From Liquorilactobacillus ghanensis DSM 18630 (lineage in GTDB: Bacteria; Bacillota; Bacilli; Lactobacillales; Lactobacillaceae), in NCBI RefSeq assembly GCF_001435235.1, contig NZ_AZGB01000025.1:1-64000 (forward strand): DNA of 64,000 nt, read 5' to 3'. Both the position numbers and the translations under genes were made by a program. Below are positions 17,110 through 25,878 of this stretch, in pieces (the stretch's first letter is position 1; each line of letters begins with the position of its first letter). The notes below the pieces were generated by a model. It saw only the letters and a list, made by a program, of their open reading frames with translations. It was not told where the DNA came from and did no database searches.

Positions 17110-17808
17110 TTAAAAACGATGCGGTTTGCTTGCCGTTAGAACTTTAGTTGCTAAACAGGCATACATTCCATTAATTCCAGAATTGCGAACCACTATTTTT
17201 TCTGCGCCCAATTTGGTCAGCACCTTTTGATACTCGCCAACATGTTCAATATCAATCACGGCCAGTTTCCCACCGGCTTTTAAGACCCGATATGCTTCAT
17301 GGATAGCTGTTTGGCGTTTGAAAGCTGGTTTAACATTATGGATCGACAGACTTGCTACCACATAATCAAAACTGTTGTTTGCAAAGGGCAGCTTGGTCAT
17401 ATCCGCAGTCAGTAATTCACTAACTGCCGTCAAATGTTGCTCACTAATAACTTTTTTAGTATTTTCAAATGAATTATTAGCTTGATCTTGCTTATTCCAA
17501 ATATCAATTCCAGTAATTTTCCCTGGTCGCTGCAATCTTTTAGCTATCTCCACCAGAAATGCACCGTGTCCAGTTCCTAAATCAAGGACCTGGGCATCAC
17601 TTTTAATATTTAGTTCATTAACAACTGAGCTGATTATGCGATACTTACCAAATAATGAGGTATGCAAATAAATTGCCGCTAAGCTTAAGAATATTACTGG
17701 AACGATAAAATTCGTTACCGTTCCGGTTTTTACCGCTGAGAACAGACTTGCTAATCCAAAAAAGATAAATGCTAATGGAACTAAGGGAGCGTCGATTGAT
17801 TTTTTCAT
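17110..17808 (-). CDS. Membrane-anchored class I SAM-dependent methyltransferase
   Basis: 232 residues. Two N-terminal hydrophobic segments (about 8-26 and 33-50) precede a Rossmann-fold methyltransferase domain: VLDLGTGHGAFLVEIA (SAM motif I), GIDIWN, ADMTKLPFANNSFDYVV and the EAYRVLKAGGKLAVID motif of the UbiE/Methyltransf_11 type. The membrane anchor suggests a hydrophobic substrate such as a lipid or quinone, but that is inference. ATG 17808 follows TAGGAG. Confidence 0.88.
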   Translation of the reverse strand: MKKSIDAPLVPLAFIFFGLASLFSAVKTGTVTNFIVPVIFLSLAAIYLHTSLFGKYRIISSVVNELNIKSDAQVLDLGTGHGAFLVEIAKRLQRPGKITGIDIWNKQDQANNSFENTKKVISEQHLTAVSELLTADMTKLPFANNSFDYVVASLSIHNVKPAFKRQTAIHEAYRVLKAGGKLAVIDIEHVGEYQKVLTKLGAEKIVVRNSGINGMYACLATKVLTASKPHRF

Positions 17809-17946
17809 TTTTTCTCCTAAATAATTTGTTTTTTAAACACTGGCAATGCTTGTACCCAACTCAATATGAGTTTCGATTAATTAAGCATAACATTTACTTT
17901 GCTTTTCTAAAATGACATTTTAATATTTAAACTGATTATTTTGGTA

Positions 17947-17989
17947 AATAAAAGAATCCTTTCTGCCAAGTAATCGGCAAAGAGGATTT
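17947..17989 (-). terminator. Terminator of the DJ-1 gene
   Basis: On the minus strand AATCCTCTTTGCC pairs with GGCAGAAAGGATT, followed by CTTTTATTT. Confidence 0.78.
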
Positions 17990-18031
17990 CTAAATATTAA
18001 AACTATCTGATTAGCAGCTTGTGAATCGTGC

Positions 18032-18616
18032 TTAAAGACTTTCTTTAATGTTGTCAGCTAAATAATCGTAAAGCATCGTATGTTTCAGTTCTTTAGTATC
18101 GACGCCCAGTGTTTCAGCAATTGCATACGCAAATGCCCAAGCAGTAGCCGGACCGCGACTAGTTAAGACCTTGTGTTTTTGATCAGTAACAGTAATATTT
18201 TCTTTAAAATTCCCGGTTGGTGCATCTTTTTTAGTTTCTCGATCAAGACCAGGAAAAACGGTATAATCTGCATCAGCTAAGACACCGTAACGTGCCAAAG
18301 CACGGGGAGCAGCACACATTGCAGCATCCCATTTGCCTATTTCATGGCGTTTAACCATTAAATCACGCAGCTTTTGATTATCCCGCAAGTTGGCAGAACC
18401 TGTCATCCCACCAGGAAAAGCAACCAAATCATAATCCAGCAGACTATCATCGACCACTTTGTCACAGGTTAGCTTAATCTGATGATCACCCATAACATCT
18501 TGGCTGGTCAATCCAACCATATCAGTTTGAATGTTTAACCGCCGTAAAACATCAACTACACTGAGACCTTCAACTTCTTCACAGCCGTCAGCAAAGACAA
18601 CAGCAACTTTTGCCAT
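18032..18616 (-). CDS. DJ-1/PfpI-family protein
   Basis: 194 residues of the DJ-1/ThiJ glutamine-amidotransferase-like fold. VVFADGCEEVEGL at the N-terminus carries the conserved Glu. The nucleophile Cys lies in DAAMCAAPRALARYG, and GPATAWAFAYAIAETLG closes the domain. Relatives act as chaperones, deglycases or oxidative-stress proteins. The start is ATG 18616 after GGAAAGGAAG; the frame is open 49 codons upstream but without a plausible start. No partner gene is adjacent. Confidence 0.88.
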   Translation of the reverse strand: MAKVAVVFADGCEEVEGLSVVDVLRRLNIQTDMVGLTSQDVMGDHQIKLTCDKVVDDSLLDYDLVAFPGGMTGSANLRDNQKLRDLMVKRHEIGKWDAAMCAAPRALARYGVLADADYTVFPGLDRETKKDAPTGNFKENITVTDQKHKVLTSRGPATAWAFAYAIAETLGVDTKELKHTMLYDYLADNIKESL

Positions 18617-18934
18617 CAAAAAAACTTCCTTTCCAGTAAGTAGTATCTCTTTGCACACTATATTAATTTTCTCGAGTTTGCCTGTTAAAAAATTCATCAA
18701 ACATAAATCATCTGGGGATCCTACTAATTGTAACTTATTTACTATTATTCTAGCACATCCCAAGCCCTTAGCGAATATTTCAAATTATGGCTCATACTTG
18801 AACACTTCAACAAATAATGTTAATTATATTCTTACGCTTGATTTTACTAATATCTCTTTCAAATTGCTTATTTGGGAAAAGAATTCCAATCTCCCTTTAC
18901 CTATAAACTACTTCTCATATATCGTTCTTTCCCA
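18617..18934. other. Intergenic region without a recognised gene
   Basis: About 320 AT-rich bases between the flavoprotein and DJ-1 genes. A -10-like TAGAAT lies near 18740-18745 on the minus strand, at 17-base spacing from a poor TTCGCT, a weak candidate promoter for the DJ-1 gene. No terminator for the flavoprotein gene was found. Confidence 0.4.
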
Positions 18935-19522
18935 TTATTTAAATTCCTGCTGTTCTATTTTTCTTAAATATTGTTTTCTGCTATCATCAGGAGAGCTCGA
19001 AATCATTCCCAAGTTTTGCCAGTAGCACTTTTTAAATCCGAGTTGCTTCAATGTTCGATCAATAAAAATTTTCTTAATAGCATTCCCATTAAAAAAACGA
19101 ATATAAAATGTTGGTGATGCCGATGTAGTCAATACATAGCAATGTTTTACATTTGTCAGTCTTCCATGCACTCCTAATTTAGTAACTGTATGGGAGCGGT
19201 CCATTCCTTCTTTCATTACCTTATCAATAAAACCTTTTAACATTCCTGGAATACTGTTCCACCAAATCGGAGTAACAATGATTACCGTTTTAGCTTTTTT
19301 TAGTAAAGCCAAGTACCTTTCAACTAACGGATCAACCGTAGCCCCAGTATGATATAAAGACAATTCTGTTTTTGAATAAACTGGATCAAATTTTTCCGCA
19401 TATAAATCGATTATCTGATAATCAACTTTATTACCGGTGAGATTTTTCTGAATGGCTTTAAGGACCGCATGATTAAAACTTTTCTCGTAGGGGTGACAAT
19501 AAATAATTAAAACTGTCATCAT
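18935..19522 (-). CDS. Flavodoxin-fold NAD(P)H oxidoreductase (quinone reductase type)
   Basis: 195 residues of the flavodoxin_2 (MdaB/KefF/NQO-like) family. It opens with VLIIYCHPYEKSFNHAV (the FMN/FAD phosphate loop), then VTPIWWNSIPGMLKGFIDKV, the typical flavin-ring-contacting segment, and a C-terminal FKKCYWQNLGMI strand. The start overlaps the tetR stop (AAATGATG); the second ATG at 19519 fits the ribosome-binding site AGAGGTG slightly better. It is cotranscribed with and probably repressed by the upstream TetR, with an electrophile or quinone as a likely inducer. Confidence 0.87.
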   Translation of the reverse strand: MMTVLIIYCHPYEKSFNHAVLKAIQKNLTGNKVDYQIIDLYAEKFDPVYSKTELSLYHTGATVDPLVERYLALLKKAKTVIIVTPIWWNSIPGMLKGFIDKVMKEGMDRSHTVTKLGVHGRLTNVKHCYVLTTSASPTFYIRFFNGNAIKKIFIDRTLKQLGFKKCYWQNLGMISSSPDDSRKQYLRKIEQQEFK

Positions 19523-20058
19523 TTATCACCTCTTGTAAACTCTTTTAACGTTATTTTAACCAGCTGTGGATCATACTGCGTAATTTGATTGCTAATTAGT
19601 AAAGCATACCCTTGAATGAATGACCAAATTTGATTAAAAAAATGCTGATCCTTGAGTTGACCGGGATTGACTTCATGAACTAAATTCTGAATTAATTTAA
19701 AAAATGCAAAATTATCATTTCCAGTTTGGTAAAAATTAGTAAGGCTCGGATTAAAAAAAAGGAAATTCATCATTTGCGGCTGAGTTTGAAACATTCTGCA
19801 AAATTGCTGAGCAATTTGCAGTAATTGATCAAATGGTAATTGAGTTTGATCAACTTTTAACTCAGCCGCTACTTCCTTGGACAATTCAATTGAAACTCTG
19901 TAAAACAAAGCCGACTTGTTCTCAAAATATTTGTAAAAGGCACCTGTTGTTAGATTAAGTTCCTTGGCTATTTTCCTTAACGAAATACTATTATAATTAC
20001 CGGATCTAATTTTTAAGATCGTCTGATCAATTATCCTCTGCGCTGTCTTGTTTGCCAT
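19519..20058 (-). CDS. TetR-family transcriptional regulator
   Basis: 179 residues. The N-terminal HTH is clear (RIIDQTILKIRSGNYNSISLRKIAKEL, then LTTGAFYKYFENKSALF). The C-terminal ligand domain (about 70-179) resembles the WHG/TetR_C type. The start is ATG 20058 with AAGGAG; the frame continues upstream to a GTG inside the operator, which is rejected. Its stop overlaps the flavoprotein start, so translation is coupled. Two palindromes in its promoter region are the probable autoregulatory operators. Confidence 0.9.
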   Translation of the reverse strand: MANKTAQRIIDQTILKIRSGNYNSISLRKIAKELNLTTGAFYKYFENKSALFYRVSIELSKEVAAELKVDQTQLPFDQLLQIAQQFCRMFQTQPQMMNFLFFNPSLTNFYQTGNDNFAFFKLIQNLVHEVNPGQLKDQHFFNQIWSFIQGYALLISNQITQYDPQLVKITLKEFTRGDK

Positions 20059-20078
20059 ATTGCTTTTCTCCTTTTCAG

Positions 20079-20123
20079 ATAACACTGTTATTTAAATTGG
20101 CAATATCATCATAACACCGTTAT
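20079..20123. promoter_or_regulatory. Twin palindromic operators of the TetR gene
   Basis: ATAACACTGTTAT (20079-20091) and ATAACACCGTTAT (20111-20123) share the half-site ATAACA, are near-perfect palindromes and start 32 bases apart, three helical turns. They lie 21-65 bases upstream of the tetR start codon. Confidence 0.75.
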
Positions 20124-20146
20124 CTAAAAATACAAAGCAATTTTTA

Positions 20147-20171
20147 TAAAAAAAACCGTCATACGACGATT
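20147..20171 (-). terminator. Terminator of the iron ABC operon
   Basis: On the minus strand AATCGTC pairs with GACGGTT around GTAT, followed by a T run. It lies about 115 bases past the ATPase stop. Confidence 0.65.
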
Positions 20172-20285
20172 TTCATCAATTATATATTTTATACAAATCC
20201 AACCGGCAATGCTTGCAAATCTTAAATAAAACAAGTATCTTATAATATTTACAGAAGCTGCACTGTTAATCAAATAAGCTTTCGT

Positions 20286-21095
20286 TTACTGAATCCGTTC
20301 AGAGTGAACGGAACTTTTAGGAATTATCAATGGTCGATTATAAATTGGATCCGTAATAATCTCGCTTTCAAGCTGGAAAATTCTTTTAAGATTCTTTTTT
20401 GTTATGACTTCGCTTGCTGAGCCGGTAGTGATTATTCGCCCCTTTTTCATTGCAAATAAATAATCAGCATAGCGCGCAGCCAAATTTAATTCATGTAAAA
20501 CTATAACGATAGTCGTGCCTTCACGTTCATTCAGCTCTTTTAATAAATCCAATATTTCAAGCTGAAATGGTATATCCAGATAAGTCGTGGGCTCATCAAG
20601 AAAAACAATCTCAGTATGCTGAGCTAAAATCGTTGCCAACCACGCCCTTTGTCTTTGACCACCCGACAAATCAGCGACTTTTCGGTTTGCTAATGGCACC
20701 ATTTGTGTTTTCTTCAATGCCCATTCAACTTGCTGATGATCTTCGGCCGATAAAGGTTGAAAAAAGGAACGATAGGGGTAACGTCCACGACAAACCAAAT
20801 CGTAAACCGTCAAGTCTTCAGGAGCTGACAACATCTGCGGTAAAATACTGATTAATTTAGCAATATCCTTAGAATTATAACTACTAAGTTGATTACCATT
20901 TAAATAGACCGTGCCTTCTTTTAGTGGGATCAATCTCGTCAAAGCTCTAATTAGTGTCGATTTGCCACAACCGTTTGGCCCGATTAAAACACTAATTTTA
21001 TTAGCTGGAATCTGAATGGTAAGCTGATCAATAACTGTTCTTTTTCCATAGCCAATCCGCAAATTTTCTGCAGTCAGCTGCGCTGCTTTAATCAT
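20286..21095 (-). CDS. Iron-siderophore ABC transporter ATPase (FhuC/FecE type)
   Basis: 269-residue ATPase that drives siderophore or haem import. Walker A GPNGCGKST, Q-loop ISILPQ, signature LSGGQRQRAWLA, Walker B VFLDEPTTYLD and the switch His in VLHELNLA are all present. It overlaps the upstream permease by 8 bases and is the last gene of a four-gene operon. Like its partners it should be under the Fur box at 24.25 kb. Confidence 0.95.
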   Translation of the reverse strand: MIKAAQLTAENLRIGYGKRTVIDQLTIQIPANKISVLIGPNGCGKSTLIRALTRLIPLKEGTVYLNGNQLSSYNSKDIAKLISILPQMLSAPEDLTVYDLVCRGRYPYRSFFQPLSAEDHQQVEWALKKTQMVPLANRKVADLSGGQRQRAWLATILAQHTEIVFLDEPTTYLDIPFQLEILDLLKELNEREGTTIVIVLHELNLAARYADYLFAMKKGRIITTGSASEVITKKNLKRIFQLESEIITDPIYNRPLIIPKSSVHSERIQ

Positions 21096-22125
21096 TTACA
21101 ATTTCTCCCTTTGCATAATTAATTAAGGTCACTAACAAAACTGGAGCACCCACGATTCCCGTCAACACACCCACCGGTAAGCGGACTGGAAAAACGTTTT
21201 GACCGATCCAATCAGCGCCTAAAACTAATATCGCGCCAACCAACGCTGCTGGTAAAAAATTAGCAGCTGTTTTCCCAAAATACCTATCTGTAATCGGACC
21301 AACTAAAAAACAAATAAATGCAATCGGTCCGGTAATCGCAGTTGCCAAAGCGGTATAGATAATTGAAATCAAATACAAAATTACTTTTATGCGGTTGACA
21401 TCTACTCCCAAACTCTGCGCTATTTCATCACCTAACATAATCTGTTCAAAATCGCGCTGCAAGAAAGCAAGTACTGGAGAAAAAATCAAAAAAACAATAA
21501 GCAAAACCAGTAGCTGGTTTGTTTCGATTTGATTTAAACTACCGCTTAACCACTGTAATAATGTTGACAAATCAGATGGATCAGCCTTAATCATCATATA
21601 AGAAATCAAAGCATCTGCCATTGCTTGGATTCCAATTCCGATTAAAATAAAACGATTTTGCAGAATATGATCTCCATCTTTTGCTAACCCAAAAGCAATG
21701 ATGACCGTTAGCAAACTGCCTACCACGGCAGCCGCTGACATAAATAAATGGGATGCTTCGAAAAACAAAAACACTGCCATTGCGGCCACACTGGAAACTG
21801 AAGTCATTCCTAAAACGTTAGGATTCGCTAAGGGATTATGCAGCAACTTTTGGAAAATATACCCACCAATGCCAAAGCTCATCCCTACAAGCAATCCACC
21901 AAAAACTCTCGGAAAACGAAGTGAAAATAAAATAAACTTCGTGCTGGAAGAGCCTTCACCGCTAAAAGTACTGAAAATTTCCGACCAGCTTAACTTTACA
22001 TCACCATACTTAATTGACACTACTAGCAGCAAAATCAGCAGCAACAGCAAAAAAATAGTTTTATTAAAATGTCTGGTATAGTTTTTGAAATTAGCTACAT
22101 ACCACTTAGCAAATCTTTTCCTCAA
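21088..22125 (-). CDS. Iron-siderophore ABC transporter permease 2 (FecCD type)
   Basis: 345 residues with about nine hydrophobic segments. FecCD signatures are visible: RFPRVFGGLLVGMSFGIGGYIFQKLLHNPLANP split across the N-terminal third, NVLGMTSVS, and the EAA-like coupling region GPIAFICFLVGPITDRYF near the C-terminus. It overlaps both neighbours by a few bases (8 and 4), showing translational coupling. It should pair with the 22122-23120 product to form the channel. Confidence 0.94.
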   Translation of the reverse strand: MRKRFAKWYVANFKNYTRHFNKTIFLLLLLILLLVVSIKYGDVKLSWSEIFSTFSGEGSSSTKFILFSLRFPRVFGGLLVGMSFGIGGYIFQKLLHNPLANPNVLGMTSVSSVAAMAVFLFFEASHLFMSAAAVVGSLLTVIIAFGLAKDGDHILQNRFILIGIGIQAMADALISYMMIKADPSDLSTLLQWLSGSLNQIETNQLLVLLIVFLIFSPVLAFLQRDFEQIMLGDEIAQSLGVDVNRIKVILYLISIIYTALATAITGPIAFICFLVGPITDRYFGKTAANFLPAALVGAILVLGADWIGQNVFPVRLPVGVLTGIVGAPVLLVTLINYAKGEIVND

Positions 22126-23120
22126 TGTTGTTCACCTTTTCTTGCTAAATAAATTAAAGTCGGTGCACCTATCAAGGCAGTCATTACACCAACATTAATT
22201 TCACCTGGAGCTCCCAAGATCCTGCCAATTGTATCCGCTAAAGGCAATAAAATAGCTCCGAAAAGCGGACTGAACAAAATTAATTCAAAATAAGATGAAC
22301 CAACCACCAACCGAGCTAAATGAGTTGCTAGTAAACCAATAAATCCTATTGGGCCGGCAAAAGCGGTAGCAAACGCACATAAAATCACCCCAACAAGTGA
22401 ACTGGCAATGCGGATCACCCTCGGGTTAGCTCCTAAACTAACTGAAAAGCTTTCACCCAAAGCCAATGCATTCAAGGCGGGTGTTAAATTAAGTGAAATC
22501 AGCAGCCCAAGCAAAAATACAATTGCCAAAATAATGGTCGTTTGTTTGGAAGCTGATCCCAAACTGCCAAGCTGCCAGTAACGAAATTGATCAGCTGCAT
22601 ATTGATCCAATAACATCAGGATGGTCACACCTGATGAAAATAAGACACTAACACTCATGCCACTCAATATGAAAAAAATTGGACTGGCTTGGCGACCGGC
22701 ACTGGTAACAATCAACAAAACTCCTCCAAATGCAACCAAAGAGCCTAGAAGTGAAAAGAGAATATATTCTTTTAAACTATGGATCTGAAAAAAGGTCAAT
22801 CCACAAACAATGAAAAAAGCTGCTCCGTTATTAACGCCTAAGATACTTGGATCTGCTAAAGGATTCCGCGTAACTGCCTGCATTAGGACCCCGGAAATAC
22901 CCAAGACACCACCACAAAGAACCCCAAACAGAGTTCGAATAATTCTTTTTAAAACAATACTTTGATTTAAAGTCTGGAAAGATCCTTGTTCTAAGGTTTT
23001 CGCTACCATGCTTAAATTTATCGACTTAGAACCAAAAAATACTGAAAAAACGGTAATAACAATTAAAACAATTAGGCTGGTTATGCCAATTAATGCATAT
23101 TTCTTCTTTACACCTATCAT
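22122..23120 (-). CDS. Iron-siderophore ABC transporter permease 1 (FecCD type)
   Basis: 332 residues, about nine membrane segments. Motifs: RTLFGVLCGGVLGISGVLMQ, TRNPLADPSILGVNNGA, and GPIGFIGLLATHLARLVVG, the cytoplasmic coupling loop to the ATPase. It starts 54 bases after the binding-protein stop and overlaps the second permease start (ATGA type). Confidence 0.94.
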   Translation of the reverse strand: MIGVKKKYALIGITSLIVLIVITVFSVFFGSKSINLSMVAKTLEQGSFQTLNQSIVLKRIIRTLFGVLCGGVLGISGVLMQAVTRNPLADPSILGVNNGAAFFIVCGLTFFQIHSLKEYILFSLLGSLVAFGGVLLIVTSAGRQASPIFFILSGMSVSVLFSSGVTILMLLDQYAADQFRYWQLGSLGSASKQTTIILAIVFLLGLLISLNLTPALNALALGESFSVSLGANPRVIRIASSLVGVILCAFATAFAGPIGFIGLLATHLARLVVGSSYFELILFSPLFGAILLPLADTIGRILGAPGEINVGVMTALIGAPTLIYLARKGEQH

Positions 23121-23174
23121 CTAGTTCCACCATTCTTCGCCAAACCATTGATACTTCTTATTTGTTTTAAACTA

Positions 23175-24200
23175 TCAATTTACTTTATCAGCGGCTTGGG
23201 CGAGTATCTTCAAGTAATCATTAAGTGTATATTCGATTGACAATGGTGTCGGCGTGCCGGCCGCAACCAATGGAGTATTGCTGGCAATAAATGCTACTGA
23301 TCCACGTTTAATAGCCGGAACTTTAGATAATACCGGATCTTTCTTTAAAGTATTCAGCAAATTTTTATTACCATAACCAACAATAATATCTGCATGGTCT
23401 AACACTGAAGCATTTTCTGAACTAAATTCGGCTGAATAATTGTTTTTATTTTTGATTGCAGCTTTCAAAGACTTAGGATAATTTAACCCAAATTCGCTTA
23501 ACAACGAAGGTCTCGGATCGATCGGTGTATAAACCTGAAATTTTGATAAGTCTTTTTCAGAAAAATTGACCCCTGCTACTGTCTTATTTTTCAACTGCGG
23601 ATAACTTTTGACTTTAGTATTAATCTTCGTTTCAACTTTTTTAATCAGTTTTTTACCTTGCTTCTTCATCCCCATACCTTCTGAATCCAATAATACCTGT
23701 TGCCGCCAAGTTGTTGTCCAAGCTGATTTGGGATAAGCTACGACTGGTGCAATTTTTGATAACTTCTTGTAGTCTTCCTTCGTAATTCCTGAATAAGCCG
23801 CTAAAATAACATCTGGTTTCGCGGCCGCTATTGCTTCAAAATCAAGACCATCAGTATCTTGAAAAACATTCGGATTTTTTTTACCAAGCTCGTTCAACTT
23901 TTTCTTTGTCCAAGGAAGCAGCCCACTATTATCTTGAACACCAAAATTAGCAGCTGAAAAGCCTGCCGGTACAACTCCCAACGCCAAAGCAACATCTTGG
24001 TTTCCCCATTGAATAGTGACAACTCGTTTGGGTTTTTGCTTGATCTCTGTTTGTCCAAACGCATTTTTTATCTTAATTGGATATTCTTTCGAACTAGTTG
24101 AACTTTCTGTCGAAGAAGTTTTAGCTCCGCAACCTGCCAATCCCACCGCTAATGCAAAAAAAACTATAACCCCGATAACCCCAAAACCACTTTTTTTCAT
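23175..24200 (-). CDS. Iron-siderophore-binding lipoprotein (FecB/FhuD type)
   Basis: 341-residue extracellular receptor for the importer. A lipoprotein signal peptide with lipobox VGLAGC (Cys about 24) is followed by a Ser/Thr-rich tether and a periplasmic-binding-protein-like type III fold (KRVVTIQWGNQDVALALGV; DFEAIAAAKPDVILAAYSG). The segment YTPIDPRPSLLSEFGL fits the C-terminal lobe. ATG 24200 follows GAGGTG. It is the first gene of the operon and sits directly behind a Fur-controlled promoter. The actual siderophore is unknown. Confidence 0.94.
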   Translation of the reverse strand: MKKSGFGVIGVIVFFALAVGLAGCGAKTSSTESSTSSKEYPIKIKNAFGQTEIKQKPKRVVTIQWGNQDVALALGVVPAGFSAANFGVQDNSGLLPWTKKKLNELGKKNPNVFQDTDGLDFEAIAAAKPDVILAAYSGITKEDYKKLSKIAPVVAYPKSAWTTTWRQQVLLDSEGMGMKKQGKKLIKKVETKINTKVKSYPQLKNKTVAGVNFSEKDLSKFQVYTPIDPRPSLLSEFGLNYPKSLKAAIKNKNNYSAEFSSENASVLDHADIIVGYGNKNLLNTLKKDPVLSKVPAIKRGSVAFIASNTPLVAAGTPTPLSIEYTLNDYLKILAQAADKVN

Positions 24201-24236
24201 GCTTTCACCTCATATAATTACCTTATTATTCATGTA

Positions 24237-24265
24237 ATTATAGCCTAATTGATAATGATTCTCAA
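24237..24265 (-). promoter_or_regulatory. Fur-controlled promoter of the iron ABC operon
   Basis: On the minus strand: -35 TTGAGA (24260-24265), a 17-base spacer and a perfect -10 TATAAT (24237-24242). A Fur box, TGATAATGATTCTCA (24250-24264), one mismatch from consensus, overlaps the -35 and spacer, so bound repressor would exclude polymerase. Confidence 0.85.
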
Positions 24266-24337
24266 TACCATAATTGATTATTGGTAAAACTCACTGCGAT
24301 TTTTTAGTAGAATTCAATTTAAGTTGATTTTGTCGTT

Positions 24338-24381
24338 AAAAAAATGTACCTTCGTTCGAGACTTGTTCGAACAAAGGTACA
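24338..24381 (-). terminator. Terminator at the left border of the accessory island
   Basis: On the minus strand a 15-base stem with one mismatch (24345-24359 against 24367-24381), followed by seven T. It ends transcription from the unknown gene at 24598-25878, about 215 bases past its stop. Confidence 0.75.
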
Positions 24382-24417
24382 CTTTTAATTATTTACAAAT
24401 CTTTTTCTTTAATATTT

Positions 24418-24495
24418 GCTACCAATAGGAATATCTCCCGGCTAGTACTAATTTGAGAACTATGCTGTACACAACTGAACAATGCAATTGGTAGC
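24418..24495. repeat. 78-base element closed by 9-base inverted repeats
   Basis: GCTACCAAT (24418-24426) and ATTGGTAGC (24487-24495) are perfect arms around a 60-base interior that is less AT-rich than its surroundings. No ORF and no T run follow. It could be a small structured RNA or a mobile-element scar. Confidence 0.35.
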
Positions 24496-24597
24496 TTTTG
24501 GTTGTTCCTCTTTAAGATAGAAATAACATTTTCTCTAGATCAACACAACGAAGCCGGAAAACTCACTTTACTAATATAAATTATCTTCTCTAATTTC

Positions 24598-25878
24598 TTA
24601 TGCCTCATTTTTATCAGCAGGCACATAATATAATTTGCCATTTTTTGATATTAACTCTACATCTTTAGCATACAAATTTGTTGTATCTTGGCAAAGTGTT
24701 TTTTTCTGCCTTAAAGTCTGTTCCCTTATCATACTTACAGTTCTTTTGGGAATCGTTTTGAACCTCCAGTCGTCCTTAATTAATCCTGGAAGAAAATGAG
24801 TGACTTCATCAAATCCTCCTCTTTTTCTTCTTACTTCATCTATATCAATTTTTAACTTTTTAGTTGTACTTTGATGCCAACGAATAAGTTTTTCTTGCGT
24901 TTCTTCAACCTGATGCGTATATACTGATAATAATGCTCCACATTGTTCTCTAGAAACTGTACCCAAATGTAATGTATATCGCAACTCAGAAATTTTATAA
25001 AGAACTTCTAATAAATTATTTTGATACGTATACCAGCTTTGAGCTTTTTCTAGTTGTTTTTCATACTGATCATAATCAAGGTTATCATTCTTTGCAAAAT
25101 TGGCTAAAGATAAATTTGCTTGTCCTAAAAGTTGAGTGCACTTTTCTTCGAGGTTATCAAGTTGAGCAATTTTGGACAAACGCAACTCATCATTTTTAAG
25201 TATTTCAGCCTGAAAATTTGCAATTTCCTTTACGTGAGAAGCCAACGAAAACACACTACTACGATACTCATTGTCTTGAAAATTCGATATTTGTTCAATT
25301 TTATTGTTTATGCTATCTAATTCATTATTAATTTGAGTCATGTAGTACTGCCCTACAATCATTGACGCAAGCCCCATAGCAGCAGTTCCCGAATTAGCAG
25401 CTACAGAACCCTTTTTCGCTTTAACAGCCACAAAATTAGCATGACCTTTTACACCATCTTTATCACGATAAAAGCCTCTGACAGCACCTTTCATTACTTT
25501 TGATTTCACTAATTCTTCTCCAGCAGGAATAACTGCACGATATAGAACCTCATTTCCTGATTGAGCAGCTGACAATGCATTATTTACTGCATTACCAGTT
25601 TGAATAAGATTAGGTATGAGATTATTAATATGTGTCAGAACATTATTATCCGTTATTTTAACAAGTTTTTTTTCGTCCATCATAGTTGCTGTCGGTAGCG
25701 TTTCCACTTTAATATTTAGATCATTCATATTCTCTGCAATCTTTTTTTTATCTTTATTCTTTCCTCTTATCAAATTATTAACATCCACATATCTATTATT
25801 CGATTTACTCTTTAAAACTATTAATACTATAGCAATTATCATAAAAAGAATAAAAAAAGCCACTACTATGATTTTCAT
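24598..25878 (-). CDS. Unknown membrane-anchored helical protein
   Basis: 426 residues, no recognised family. An N-terminal membrane helix (about 4-22) is followed by a basic stretch, so the rest should be cytoplasmic. Residues 30-100 are charged. A Gly/Ala-rich hydrophobic segment (about 162-180, GTAAMGLASMIVGQYYM) could dip into the membrane. It is followed by long helices with coiled-coil character (about 181-330: INNELDSINNKIEQIS). Its alpha-helical layout recalls pore-forming or membrane effector proteins, but this is only a resemblance of architecture. ATG 25878. It lies downstream of hsdR in the island; a link to defence is positional inference. Confidence 0.7.
   Translation of the reverse strand: MKIIVVAFFILFMIIAIVLIVLKSKSNNRYVDVNNLIRGKNKDKKKIAENMNDLNIKVETLPTATMMDEKKLVKITDNNVLTHINNLIPNLIQTGNAVNNALSAAQSGNEVLYRAVIPAGEELVKSKVMKGAVRGFYRDKDGVKGHANFVAVKAKKGSVAANSGTAAMGLASMIVGQYYMTQINNELDSINNKIEQISNFQDNEYRSSVFSLASHVKEIANFQAEILKNDELRLSKIAQLDNLEEKCTQLLGQANLSLANFAKNDNLDYDQYEKQLEKAQSWYTYQNNLLEVLYKISELRYTLHLGTVSREQCGALLSVYTHQVEETQEKLIRWHQSTTKKLKIDIDEVRRKRGGFDEVTHFLPGLIKDDWRFKTIPKRTVSMIREQTLRQKKTLCQDTTNLYAKDVELISKNGKLYYVPADKNEA

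Noticed and set aside
18531..19025. Plus-strand 164-residue frame
   Set aside because: It runs across the DJ-1 gene start, the intergenic region and the flavoprotein 3' end without a ribosome-binding site.
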